The notes beneath the pieces are model-generated. The model was given only the letters and a program-made list of their open reading frames with translations. It did not search any database and was not told where the DNA came from. From Nocardioides sp. GY 10113 (GTDB lineage: Bacteria; Actinomycetota; Actinomycetes; Propionibacteriales; Nocardioidaceae): a DNA stretch of 64,000 bases. The stretch spans positions 1 to 64,000 of the forward strand of contig NZ_STGK01000021.1 of NCBI RefSeq assembly GCF_004919105.1, read 5' to 3'. How positions within the stretch are numbered: position 1 is the first letter of the stretch; each line of letters opens with the position of its first letter. Shown here piece after piece: positions 53,367 to 62,658 of the stretch. The translations under genes were made by a program, and so were the position numbers.

Positions 53367-55018
53367 GACCGGTGCTCCGGGAAGAGGCCGTCCGGAGTGC
53401 CCTGCCCGTCCCAGTTGAGCAGGTTCACCCGACCCCGCAGGCTCTCCTCCGACGTCGGCTGGTCGCTGGCCTGGCGCTGCTTGAGCGCGTGGAAGGTCTC
53501 CACCGCCACCGGTGCCGGACGTCCGCTCGCCTCGCCGAGCGGGCCGCTGTACATGCCGGGCCCCTCGTCGTAGTCGAGGGAGCAGCCGATCTCCTCCAGG
53601 TCGTGGGCCTGCTCGACGTGTGCCTTCGGGATCACGTAGCGCTCGTCGTACTTCGCGAGGGCCATCAGCCGGTACATCTCGTACAGGTCCTCGCCGCTCA
53701 TCCCCACCAGGGCCGGGATCTCCGGGTCCGGGTCGCGCCCCAGCGTGATGTCGCGCAGGTAGGCGCGCATCGCGGCCAGCTTGCGCAGCACCCCGTCCAC
53801 GACCGCGGTGTCGCCGGCGGTGAAGAGCTCGGCCAGGTACTCCACCGGGATCCGGAGCGCCTCGATCGCGCCGAACAGCGTGTCGACGCCCTCCGCGTCG
53901 TGGCCCTGGTCGCGCAACAGGTCGGTGACCGGCGAGAGCGGCGGGACGTACCAGACCATGGGCATCGTGCGGTACTCCGGATGCAGCGGCAGGGCCACCC
54001 GGTACTTCTTGGCCAGCGCGTAGACGGGTGAACGCCGGGCGGCGTCCAGCCAGTCCTCGGGGATCCCCTGTTCCCGCGCCGCGGCGAGGACCGCCGGGTC
54101 CTCGGGGTCGAGCAGCAGGTCCATCTGGGCCTCGTAGAGGTCCCGGTCGTCGGGCACGGACGCGGCCGTGGTGACCGCGTCGGCGTCGTAGAGGAACAGA
54201 CCCAGGTAGCGGAGGCGGCCCACGCAGGTCTCGGAGCAGACCGTCGGCAGACCCACCTCGACGCGGGGGTAGCAGAAGGTGCACTTCTCGGCCTTGCCCG
54301 ACTTGTGGTTGAAGTAGATCTTCTTGTACGGGCAGCCGGTGATGCACTGGCGCCACCCGCGGCACCTGTCCTGGTCCACGAGCACGATCCCGTCCTCCGA
54401 GCGCTTGTAGATCGCACCGGAGGGGCAGGAGGCCATGCACGCGGGGTTGAGGCAGTGCTCGCAGATCCGCGGCAGGTAGAACATGAACGTCTTCTCGAAC
54501 TCGAACTTGATCCTCTCGTTCGACTCCGCCCGGAGCTTCTGCACGATCGGGTCGTTCGGCCCGTGCTCGGTGGCGCCGCCGAGGTTGTCGTCCCAGTTGG
54601 CCGACCAGGTGACCTTCGTGTCCTCGCCGGTGATCAGGGACTTGGGCCGGGCCACCGGGAAGTCGTCGCCGAGCGGTGCGTCGATGAGCGTCGCGTAGTC
54701 GTAGGTCCACGGTTCGTAGTAGTCGGCGAGCTCGGGCTGGACCGGGGAGGAGAAGATGGTCAGCAGCTTCCTCAGCCGGCCGCCGGCCTTGAGCCGCAGC
54801 CGGCCGGACTTGTCGACCTCCCAGCCGCCGCGCCACCTCTCCTGGTCCTCGTGCCGGCGCGGGTAGCCCAGCCCGGGCCGGGTCTCGACGTTGTTGAACC
54901 AGACGTACTCGGTGCCCGCACGGTTGGTCCACGCCTGCTTGCAGGTCACCGAGCAGGTGTGGCACCCGATGCACTTGTCGAGGTTCATCACCATGCCCAT
55001 CTGGGCCATGACTCTCAT
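53363..55018 (-). CDS. narH: Respiratory nitrate reductase, beta subunit (Fe-S)
   Basis: 551 residues from ATG 55018, sharing a base with the narG stop. Four Fe-S cluster motifs: CIGCHTCSVTC (residues 16-26), CEHCLNPACMASC, CRGWRQCITGC where Trp replaces one Cys and thus gives a 3Fe-4S cluster as in E. coli, and CTFCYPRVEVGLPTVC-SETC. It wires NarI to NarG. An internal ATG at 55006 (MAQMGMVM) is an alternative start. Confidence 0.96.
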   Translation of the reverse strand: MRVMAQMGMVMNLDKCIGCHTCSVTCKQAWTNRAGTEYVWFNNVETRPGLGYPRRHEDQERWRGGWEVDKSGRLRLKAGGRLRKLLTIFSSPVQPELADYYEPWTYDYATLIDAPLGDDFPVARPKSLITGEDTKVTWSANWDDNLGGATEHGPNDPIVQKLRAESNERIKFEFEKTFMFYLPRICEHCLNPACMASCPSGAIYKRSEDGIVLVDQDRCRGWRQCITGCPYKKIYFNHKSGKAEKCTFCYPRVEVGLPTVCSETCVGRLRYLGLFLYDADAVTTAASVPDDRDLYEAQMDLLLDPEDPAVLAAAREQGIPEDWLDAARRSPVYALAKKYRVALPLHPEYRTMPMVWYVPPLSPVTDLLRDQGHDAEGVDTLFGAIEALRIPVEYLAELFTAGDTAVVDGVLRKLAAMRAYLRDITLGRDPDPEIPALVGMSGEDLYEMYRLMALAKYDERYVIPKAHVEQAHDLEEIGCSLDYDEGPGMYSGPLGEASGRPAPVAVETFHALKQRQASDQPTSEESLRGRVNLLNWDGQGTPDGLFPEHRS

Positions 55019-58000
55019 CAGTACGTCACCTCCTGCGAGCGGCGCCGGATGGTGGCGACGACGTCGCGCTGGTTGCCGGTGGGACCGAGGTAGTTGAACG
55101 CGTAGGAGAGCTGCGCGTACCCGCCGATCAGGTGGGTGGGCTTGACCAGCACCCGCGTCACGCTGTTGTGGATGCCACCGCGCCGGCCGGTGGCCTCCGA
55201 CTTCGGCACGTCGATGGTCCGCTCCTGCGCATGGTGGACGAAGGTGACGCCGGCCGGGATCCGGTGGCTGACGATGGCCCGGGCGACGAAGACGCCGTTG
55301 GCGCTGGTGCACTCGATCCAGTCGTTGTCCTCGACCGAGATCGCCGCCGCATCGGCGGGGCTGAGCCAGGCGGAGGTGCCGCCGCGGGAGAGCGAGAGCA
55401 TGAACAGGTTGTCCTGGTACTCGCTGTGGATCGACCACTTCGAGTGCGGCGTCAGGTAGCGCACCGTGATCTCGCTCGACCCGTCGGCGCCGAGCCGTGG
55501 CTCCCCGAAGAGGCGGTTCATGTCGAGGGGTGGTCGGTAGATCGGCAGCGCCTCGCCGAGGTCGCGCATCCAGTCGTGGTCGAGGAAGAAGTGCATCCGA
55601 CCGGTCAGGGTGTGGAACGGCTTCTGGCGCTCGATGTTGACGGTGAACGGCGCGTAGCGGCGTCCGCCGGTCTCCGAGCCCGACCACTCCGGCGAGGTGA
55701 TCACGGGGACCGGCGCGGCCTGGGTCTGGGCGAAGGTGATCCGCTTCTCCTCCGAGCCCTCGGCCAGGTCGGCGAGGGGCTTGCCGACCCGCCGCTCCAG
55801 GGTCCGGAAACCCTGGGTGGCGAGCTCGCCGTTGGTGGTGCCCGACAGGGTCAGGATCGCCTCGGCCAGCTTCGCGTCGGTGTCGATCGCGGGGCGACCG
55901 ACACCCGCCCCGGAGTCCATCACCCCGCCGGACGCCGCCAGCGTGCGCAGCGCCTCGGTCAGGTCGAAGGTGACGTTCTTGACCCCGAAGCCGAGCCGGT
56001 CGGCCAGCGGACCGATGGTCGCCAGCTTGTCGGCGATCGCGGTGTAGTCCCGCTCGACCACCTGCAGCACCGGCATGGTCCTCCCGGGGATCGGCTCGAC
56101 GTCGCCGCGCTTCCAGTCCAGCACCACGCCGCCGGGCTGGGCGGTCTCCCCGGCGGTGTCGTGCTGCATCGGCACCGCCACCACGTCCTTGCGGACACCC
56201 AGGTGGTCGCGCGCCAGCTCGGCGATCCGCCGGGCGAAGAGGTGGAACATCTCGAAGTCGGTGCGCGCCTCCCACGGCGGGTCGATGGCGGGCGTGAACG
56301 CGTGCACGAACGGGTGCATGTCGGTCGAGGAGAGGTCGTGCTTCTCGTACCAGGTCGCCGCGGGCAGCACGATGTCGGAGAGCAGCGTGGTCGAGGTCAT
56401 CCGGAAGTCGGCGGAGACCAGCAGGTCCAGCTTCCCCTCCGGCGCCTCCTCCCGCCACGTCACGTCGCGGGGCCGCACGTCGGGCCCGCCCTCGGTGGCC
56501 ATCACGTTGGAGTGCGTGCCGAGCAGGTGCTTGAGGAAGTACTCGTTGCCCTTGGCGGAGGAGCCGAAGAGGTTGGAGCGCCACAGCGTGAGGGTGCGCG
56601 GCCAGTTCTCGGGGGCGTCGACGTCCTCGATGGCGAACTTCAGCGAGCCGTCCTTGAGCCGGGCCACGACGTACTCGTTGACGTCGGCCACCTCGCCGGC
56701 CTCGACCGCGGCGCTCGCCTCGTCGGCCAGGTCGAGCGGGTTGCGGTCGAACTGCGGGTAGAACGGCATCCAGCCCAGCCGGTTGGACTGCGCGATCGTG
56801 TCGGCGGTGTGCATCCCGGCGAGGTGGCCCTCGGCCAGCGGGGAGGCCAGGGCGTCGGCCCGGTAGCCGTCGGTGCGCCACTGGTCGGTGTGCATGTACC
56901 AGTACGCCGTGCCGATCATCGTGCGCGGCGGGCGGCTCCAGTCCAGGTTGTTGGCCAGCGAGATCCAGCCGGTGATCGGACGGCACTTCTCCTGCCCGAC
57001 GTAGTGCGCCCAGCCGCCGCCGTTGCGCCCCATGCTTCCGGTCAGCAGCAGCAGGGACAGGATCGATCGGTACGTCGCGTCCGCGTGGAACCACTGACAG
57101 ACGCCGGCGCCGAGGATGATCATCGAGCGCCCGCCGGAGTCCTGCGCGTTCTGGGCGAGCTCGCGGGCGATCCGGATGCATTGCTCGGCCGGCACCGAGG
57201 TGACCTCCGCCTGCCACGCCGGCGTGTACGGCGCGGTGGCGTCGTCGTACCCCGTGGGCCACGCGCCGGGGAGGTCGGGCCGGGCGACGCCGTGCTGGGC
57301 CAGCATCAGGTCGAAGACCGTGGTCACCAGCTGGCCGGCGATCCGGGTGACCGGGACGCCGCGGCGCAGCACCTCGCCCTCGCCGGTCGCCCCGGCGTAG
57401 GAGGGCAGCAGCACCTCGGCCGACTCGGGGTCGACCTTGGCGTCGCGCAGCGACAGGGCCGGCACGGTGCCGTCGAGGTCGAGGTTCCAGCGACCCTCGC
57501 CGGAGTCGGCGTACCGGAACCCCATCGAGCCGTTCGGCACCACCGGCTCGCCGGTGGCGGCGTCGACGAGGACCGTCTTCCAGGCCGCCTCGGGCGCCTC
57601 GTCGCCGAGGTCGCGGGCGGTGAGGAACTTGCCGGGCACCAGCCCGCCGTGCTCGGCGTTCTCGGTGAGGGTGACCAGGAACGGCAGGTCGGTGTACTGG
57701 CGTACGTACTCCACGAAGAACGGCACCCGACGCTCCACGTAGCACTCGGTCAGGATCACGTGCGTCATCGCCATCGCCAGCGCGGCGTCGGTCCCCGCCT
57801 GCGCCGGCACCCACTCGTCGGCGAACTTCGTGTTGTCGGCGTAGTCCGGGCTGACCGTGACCACCTTGGTGCCGCGGTAGCGGACCTCGGCCATCCAGTG
57901 CGCGTCGGGCGTGCGGGTCACCGGGACGTTCGAGCCCCACATCATCAGGTAGGTCGCGTCCCACCAGTCCCCGGACTCCGGCACGTCCGTCTGGTCGCCG

Positions 58001-58731
58001 AAGACCTGCGGGCTGGCCACCGGCAGGTCGGCGTACCAGTCGTAGAAGGAGGTCATCGCGCCGCCGAGCAGGTGGGTGTAGCGCGCGCCGACCGCGTGGG
58101 AGACCATCGACATCGCCGGGATCGGGCTGAAGGTGGCGATCCGGTCCGGTCCGTGGGCCTTGATCGTGTGCACCTGCGCCGCGGCGACCATCTCCACCGC
58201 CTCGGCCCAGCTGAGCCGCGCCAGCCCGCCCTTGCCGCGGGCCTGCTGGTAGCGGCGGCGGCGCTCCGGGTCGGCCTGGATGTCGGCCCATGCCAGCACG
58301 GGGTCGCCGAGGCGCTCCTTGGCCTCCCGGTACATCTCCAGCAGCACGCCGCGGGCGTAGGGGTAGCGGACCCGGGTGGGGGAGTAGGTGTACCAGGAGA
58401 ACGCCGCGCCGCGCGGGCAGCCGCGGGGCTCGTACTCCGGGCGGTCCGGCCCGACCGAGGGGTAGTCGGTCTGCTGGGTCTCCCAGGTGATCACGCCGTC
58501 CTTGACGTAGACCTTCCACGAGCAGGAGCCGGTGCAGTTCACCCCGTGGGTGGAGCGCACCACCTTGTCGTGGCTCCACCGGTCCCGGTAGAAGACGTCG
58601 CCGGCGCGGCCGCCCTCCCGGAAGACCGCGCGGCCATCGTCGGACTCGTCCCAGCGGGTGAAGAAGCGACCTGCGCGAAGCAGGAGGTTCGACGCCGGTC
58701 CGTCCGTTCCTGCTCCCGAGAGCTGTGCCAC
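55018..58731 (-). CDS. narG: Respiratory nitrate reductase, alpha (catalytic) subunit
   Basis: 1237 residues from GTG 58731. The FS0 cluster ligands are H62, C66 and C70 in THGVNCTGSCSW, with GCPRG near 104. The molybdenum ligand Asp is in the MTSFYDWYADLPVASPQ stretch near 228. It has the full molybdopterin oxidoreductase and dinucleotide-binding domains and ends RSQEVTY. It reduces nitrate to nitrite on the cytoplasmic face, giving anaerobic or microaerobic respiration. There is no signal peptide, as expected for Nar. Confidence 0.97.
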   Translation of the reverse strand: MAQLSGAGTDGPASNLLLRAGRFFTRWDESDDGRAVFREGGRAGDVFYRDRWSHDKVVRSTHGVNCTGSCSWKVYVKDGVITWETQQTDYPSVGPDRPEYEPRGCPRGAAFSWYTYSPTRVRYPYARGVLLEMYREAKERLGDPVLAWADIQADPERRRRYQQARGKGGLARLSWAEAVEMVAAAQVHTIKAHGPDRIATFSPIPAMSMVSHAVGARYTHLLGGAMTSFYDWYADLPVASPQVFGDQTDVPESGDWWDATYLMMWGSNVPVTRTPDAHWMAEVRYRGTKVVTVSPDYADNTKFADEWVPAQAGTDAALAMAMTHVILTECYVERRVPFFVEYVRQYTDLPFLVTLTENAEHGGLVPGKFLTARDLGDEAPEAAWKTVLVDAATGEPVVPNGSMGFRYADSGEGRWNLDLDGTVPALSLRDAKVDPESAEVLLPSYAGATGEGEVLRRGVPVTRIAGQLVTTVFDLMLAQHGVARPDLPGAWPTGYDDATAPYTPAWQAEVTSVPAEQCIRIARELAQNAQDSGGRSMIILGAGVCQWFHADATYRSILSLLLLTGSMGRNGGGWAHYVGQEKCRPITGWISLANNLDWSRPPRTMIGTAYWYMHTDQWRTDGYRADALASPLAEGHLAGMHTADTIAQSNRLGWMPFYPQFDRNPLDLADEASAAVEAGEVADVNEYVVARLKDGSLKFAIEDVDAPENWPRTLTLWRSNLFGSSAKGNEYFLKHLLGTHSNVMATEGGPDVRPRDVTWREEAPEGKLDLLVSADFRMTSTTLLSDIVLPAATWYEKHDLSSTDMHPFVHAFTPAIDPPWEARTDFEMFHLFARRIAELARDHLGVRKDVVAVPMQHDTAGETAQPGGVVLDWKRGDVEPIPGRTMPVLQVVERDYTAIADKLATIGPLADRLGFGVKNVTFDLTEALRTLAASGGVMDSGAGVGRPAIDTDAKLAEAILTLSGTTNGELATQGFRTLERRVGKPLADLAEGSEEKRITFAQTQAAPVPVITSPEWSGSETGGRRYAPFTVNIERQKPFHTLTGRMHFFLDHDWMRDLGEALPIYRPPLDMNRLFGEPRLGADGSSEITVRYLTPHSKWSIHSEYQDNLFMLSLSRGGTSAWLSPADAAAISVEDNDWIECTSANGVFVARAIVSHRIPAGVTFVHHAQERTIDVPKSEATGRRGGIHNSVTRVLVKPTHLIGGYAQLSYAFNYLGPTGNQRDVVATIRRRSQEVTY

Positions 58732-59067
58732 GACGCCCGTCCCTTCCCGCCGGGAGGTCGTGGGGGAACCGCCCAGCCGGCCCGAAATGTGACTTGCGCA
58801 ACATCTGGCACTCTGTCAGCGGGTCCCGGGGCTGGCAATAGCCGGCTTCAGCCGGCTCGGCCGCGACGCGGTAGCATCGGCGCCGTGGAAGCCCACCAGC
58901 GATTTCTTCGCCCCGGACCGGCGGACGGTCCGGGGGTTCACCGCGCGGCCTGAACGGCACCCGCCCGCCGCGCACGGCTCCTGGCACGTCACCGGGTCCG
59001 GGGAGAGCCACCCCAGCGACCACTTCTAGAATCTGCGGCGTCCGAACCTGCCGCTGGAAAGGGAGCC
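58732..59067. other. Divergent regulatory region between narG and pheS
   Basis: 336 bases with no conventional gene. The narG side has a perfect palindrome TTGCGCAA (58794-58801) beside AATGTGAC, a possible regulator site. The middle holds a 22-codon leaderless-style frame with an internal hairpin (separate entry). The pheS side has TAGAAT (59027-59032), a good -10 box, and AAAGGGAG (59057-59064) as ribosome-binding site. Confidence 0.55.
58885..58953 (+). CDS. Putative 22-codon leader or micro-ORF upstream of pheST
   Basis: GTG 58885 is preceded by TAGCAT (58872-58877) with a 7-base gap, exactly as at the histidine kinase gene. The peptide starts MEAHQRFLRPGPADG and contains a single Phe (TTT). 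CCCCGGACCG (58911-58920) and CGGTCCGGGG (58926-58935) form a perfect 10-bp hairpin inside the frame. The codons TTT, CTT, CGA and GTT are rare for this genome, which speaks against ordinary coding. It may be a control peptide or a short noncoding transcript. Confidence 0.3.
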   Translation: MEAHQRFLRPGPADGPGVHRAA

Positions 59068-60165
59068 ATGTCCGGCCCCAACACCGACTACGACCCGGTC
59101 GAGGTCACCCCGCTCAAGGCCGAGGAGGTCGAGCGGATGCGCGACGAGGCGCTCGCCGCGATCTCCGCCGCCGCCGACCTCGACGAGCTCAAGCAGGCGC
59201 GCCTCGACCACGCCGGCGACCGCTCGGGCCTGGCCCTGGCCAACCGCGAGATCGGCGCCCTGCCCCCGCAGGCGCGCAAGGAGGCCGGCCAGCGGATCGG
59301 CCAGGCCCGCGGCGCCGTCAACAAGGCGCTCGCCGCCCGCCAGGCCGTGCTCGAGGTCGAGCACGAGGAGCGGATGCTGGTCACCGAGACCGTCGACGTC
59401 ACGCTGCCCACCGACCGCGGCCGCCGCGGCTCGCGGCACCCGATCACGCTCCAGTCCGAGCTGATCGCCGACATCTTCGTGGCGATGGGCTGGGAGATCG
59501 CCGAGGGCCCGGTCGTGGAGGCCGAGTGGCTCAACTTCGACGCCCTCAACCTCGGCCCCGACCACCCGGCGCGGACCATGCAGGACACGTTCTGGACCGA
59601 GCCGGCGGAGAACCACGTCGTGCTGCGCACCCAGACCTCCCCGGTCCAGGCGCGGACGATGCTGACCCGCACGCCGCCGATCTACGTCGCCTGCCCCGGG
59701 CGGGTCTTCCGCACCGACGAGTACGACGCCACGCACAGCCCGATGTTCCACCAGGTCGAGGGCCTGGTCGTCGACGAGGGCATCACGATGGCGCACCTCA
59801 AGGGCTCGCTGGACCACCTGGCGGCCCAGCTGTTCGGCCCCGGCATCGACACGCGCTTCCGCCCGTCGTACTTCCCCTTCACCGAGCCGTCGGCCGAGGT
59901 CGACGTGCGCTGCTTCGTCTGCCGCGGCGAGGACAGCGACTCCTGCCGCACCTGCAAGGGCGAGGGCTGGATCGAGTGGGGCGGCTGCGGGGTGGTCAAC
60001 CCGCGCGTGCTGGTCGCCTGCGGCGTCGACCCGGAGGTGTACTCCGGCTTCGCGTTCGGCATGGGCATCGACCGGAGCTTCATGTTCCGGCACGCGCTGG
60101 GCGACCTCCGGCCGCTCTTCGAGGGCGACGCCCGCTTCTCCTCCGCGTTCGGCACCGAGATCTGA
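59068..60165 (+). CDS. pheS: Phenylalanyl-tRNA synthetase, alpha subunit
   Basis: 365 residues. N-terminal coiled coil (about 15-95), then the class II core: motif 1 HPITLQSELIADIFVAMGW near residue 126, motif 2 RVFRTDEYDATHSPMFHQVEG near 212, and motif 3 GFAFGMGIDRSFMFRHAL near 330. The FTEPSAEVD segment near 270 lines the Phe pocket. pheT follows after nine bases. Confidence 0.97.
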   Translation: MSGPNTDYDPVEVTPLKAEEVERMRDEALAAISAAADLDELKQARLDHAGDRSGLALANREIGALPPQARKEAGQRIGQARGAVNKALAARQAVLEVEHEERMLVTETVDVTLPTDRGRRGSRHPITLQSELIADIFVAMGWEIAEGPVVEAEWLNFDALNLGPDHPARTMQDTFWTEPAENHVVLRTQTSPVQARTMLTRTPPIYVACPGRVFRTDEYDATHSPMFHQVEGLVVDEGITMAHLKGSLDHLAAQLFGPGIDTRFRPSYFPFTEPSAEVDVRCFVCRGEDSDSCRTCKGEGWIEWGGCGVVNPRVLVACGVDPEVYSGFAFGMGIDRSFMFRHALGDLRPLFEGDARFSSAFGTEI

Positions 60166-60174
60166 GAGACGTTG

Positions 60175-62658
60175 ATGAAGACCCCGCTTTCCTGGATCAA
60201 GGAGTACGTCGACGTCCCCGCCGACGTGACCACCGACGAGCTGACCCACCGGCTGACGCTGACCGGCCTCAAGCTCGAGGGCATCGACAGCCCCGGCGCG
60301 CAGATCACCGGTCCGCTGGTGATCGGCCGGGTGCTGACCAAGGAGCCCGAGCCGCAGAAGAACGGCAAGACGATCAACTGGTGCACCGTGGACGTCGGCG
60401 ACGCCAACGGCACCGGTGAGCCCCAGGGCATCGTCTGCGGCGCCCACAACTTCGAGCCCGGCGACCTGGTGGTCTGCGTGCTGCCCGGCGGCGTGCTGCC
60501 CGGCGGCTTCGCGATCTCCGCGCGCAAGACCTACGGCCACGTCTCGGCCGGGATGATCTGCTCCGCCCGCGAGCTGGGCCTGGGCGAGGACCACGACGGC
60601 ATCATCGTGCTCCCGGCCGACGCCGGTCAGCCGGGCGACGACGTGCGCGCCGTGCTCGGCCTCGACGAGGAGATCATCGAGTTCGAGATCAACCCCGACC
60701 GCGCCTACGCGCTGTCGCTGCGCGGTATCGCCCGCGAGGTGGCCGTCTCCGTCGACGGAGCGACGAACTTCCGCGACCCCGCGCTCCGCGAGACCCCGGC
60801 CGCCGACGACCAGGGGCACCCGGTCGTCGTCGAGGACGCCGCCGGCTGCCCGGTCTTCGTGGCGCGCACGGTCTCCGGCTTCGACCCGTCCGTGGCCACG
60901 CCGGACCACATCGTCCAGCGGATCACCGCCGCCGGGATGCGGTCGGTGTCGCTGGCCGTCGACATCACGAACTACGTGATGCTCGAGACCGGTCGGCCGA
61001 TCCACGGCTACGACGCCGACAAGGTGCAGGGCGCGCTGGTCGTGCGCCGCGGGCGGGCGGGGGAGTCGATGACCACCCTCGACGGCGCGCGTCGCACGCT
61101 GTCGACCGAGGACCTCGTCATCGCCGACGACTCGGGCATCATCGGCCTGGGCGGCGTGATGGGTGGCGAGACCACGGAGATGTCGGAGACCACCACCCGG
61201 ATCCTGGTGGAGTCCGCGCACTGGGACCCCGTGTCGATGTTCCGCACCGGCAAGCGGCACAAGATCACCTCCGAGGCCGGCAAGCGCAACGAGCGCGGCG
61301 TCGACCCGACGATCTGCGAGGCCGCCGCGGACCGCGTGGTCGAGCTGCTGGTGGAGCACGGCGGCGGCGTCGCCGAGCCCGGCGTCACCGTCGTCGGCAC
61401 CCCGCCGCCGGCGCCCGCCATCACCGTGGCCGGTGACCTGGCCGCCCGGGTCTCCGGACTCGACATCAGCGAGGAGCGGGCCGTCGAGGCGTTGCGCGCC
61501 GTCGGCTGCGAGGTCACCGGCACCGGCACGCTCTCCGTCGTCCCGCCGCCGTGGCGCCCCGACCTGACCGACCCGCAGGACACCACCGAGGAGGTGATCC
61601 GGCTGGTCGGCTACGACACGATCCCGTCGATCCTCCCCAAGGCACCCGGTGGCCGAGGCCTGACCCGGACCCAGCAGCTGCGCCGGCGCGCCGGCAGGAC
61701 GATGGCGGGGGAGGGCTACGTCGAGGTGATCTCCTTCCCGTTCGTCGGGCAGGCCGACCTCGACGCGCTCGGCCTGGACGCCGACGATGCCCGCCGCAAC
61801 CTGCTCGGGCTCTCGAACCCGCTCAACAGCGAGGCGCCGTCGATGACCACGACGCTGCTGCCCGGCCTGCTCAAGGCCGCGGCGCGCAACGTCGGCCACG
61901 GCACCACCTCGGTGGCGCTCTTCGAGACCGCCACGGTGACGCTGCCCGGCGGGGACGGCCCGGCGCCGATCCTGCCCGTCGACCGCCGTCCGACGGACGA
62001 GGAGCTCGCCGCGCTCACCGGCGCCCTGCCGGCGCAGCCGCTGCACCTCGGGCTCGTCGCCTGCGGCGAGTACGAGGCGGACGGCTGGTGGGGTGAGGGG
62101 CGCGCCGTGGCGTGGTCGGACGCGGTCCACGCCGTGCGCTCCGTCGCGGACGCCTTCGGCCTCACGCTCGAGGTCCGGGCGGCGTCGGTGGCGCCGTGGC
62201 ACCCCGGCCGCTGCGCAGCGCTGCTGCTCGACGGGGACGTCGTCGGCCACGCCGGCGAGCTGCACCCGCGGGTCTGCGCGGGCCTCGGCCTGCCCGAGCG
62301 GTCCGTCGCCGCGGAGGTCGACCTGGACGCGCTGATCGCCGCGGCGGTGCACCTGCGCCCGGCGCCGGCCTTCTCGTCGTACCCGGTGGCCAAGGAGGAC
62401 GTCGCGCTGCTGGTCGGCGCGGACGTCCCGGCCGCCTCGGTCGAGGCGGCGCTGCGCGAGGGTGCCGGCGAACTGCTGGAGTCGATCCGGCTGTTCGACG
62501 TCTACACCGGCGACCAGGTCGAGGCGGGCCACAAGTCGCTCGCCTACGCCCTGCGCTTCCGCGCCACCGACCGGACCCTCAACGAGGGCGAGGCGTCGGC
62601 GGCGCGGGACGCCGCGGTCGCGCGAGCGGCCGAGCTCACCGGGGCTGTGCAGCGCTGA
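60175..62658 (+). CDS. pheT: Phenylalanyl-tRNA synthetase, beta subunit
   Basis: 827 residues from ATG 60175; a TTG at 60172 is one codon upstream and less likely. Domains: N-terminal MKTPLSWIKEYVDVP and EMAP/OB-like tRNA-binding domain (about 40-155), B3/B4 editing domain, B5, and the C-terminal ferredoxin-like anticodon-binding domain (FSSYPVAKEDVALLVGADV near 733). It pairs with PheS as a heterotetramer. Its TGA overlaps a CTG that probably starts the next gene. Confidence 0.97.
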   Translation: MKTPLSWIKEYVDVPADVTTDELTHRLTLTGLKLEGIDSPGAQITGPLVIGRVLTKEPEPQKNGKTINWCTVDVGDANGTGEPQGIVCGAHNFEPGDLVVCVLPGGVLPGGFAISARKTYGHVSAGMICSARELGLGEDHDGIIVLPADAGQPGDDVRAVLGLDEEIIEFEINPDRAYALSLRGIAREVAVSVDGATNFRDPALRETPAADDQGHPVVVEDAAGCPVFVARTVSGFDPSVATPDHIVQRITAAGMRSVSLAVDITNYVMLETGRPIHGYDADKVQGALVVRRGRAGESMTTLDGARRTLSTEDLVIADDSGIIGLGGVMGGETTEMSETTTRILVESAHWDPVSMFRTGKRHKITSEAGKRNERGVDPTICEAAADRVVELLVEHGGGVAEPGVTVVGTPPPAPAITVAGDLAARVSGLDISEERAVEALRAVGCEVTGTGTLSVVPPPWRPDLTDPQDTTEEVIRLVGYDTIPSILPKAPGGRGLTRTQQLRRRAGRTMAGEGYVEVISFPFVGQADLDALGLDADDARRNLLGLSNPLNSEAPSMTTTLLPGLLKAAARNVGHGTTSVALFETATVTLPGGDGPAPILPVDRRPTDEELAALTGALPAQPLHLGLVACGEYEADGWWGEGRAVAWSDAVHAVRSVADAFGLTLEVRAASVAPWHPGRCAALLLDGDVVGHAGELHPRVCAGLGLPERSVAAEVDLDALIAAAVHLRPAPAFSSYPVAKEDVALLVGADVPAASVEAALREGAGELLESIRLFDVYTGDQVEAGHKSLAYALRFRATDRTLNEGEASAARDAAVARAAELTGAVQR

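Noticed and set aside
55132..58953. A 1273-codon open frame on the + strand across narG
   Set aside because: It is antisense to narG, which has all its cofactor ligands; the + product is low complexity. Only its last 22 codons were considered separately, as a micro-ORF.
53363..59023. A single 1886-codon - strand frame covering narH and continuing through narG
   Set aside because: Only the narH part (from 55018) is coding; the upstream part is a shadow of narG in another frame.
58954..59067. T-box leader upstream of pheST
   Set aside because: No T-box sequence (consensus UGGN-type region) or specifier loop structure is recognisable, and the gap is short.
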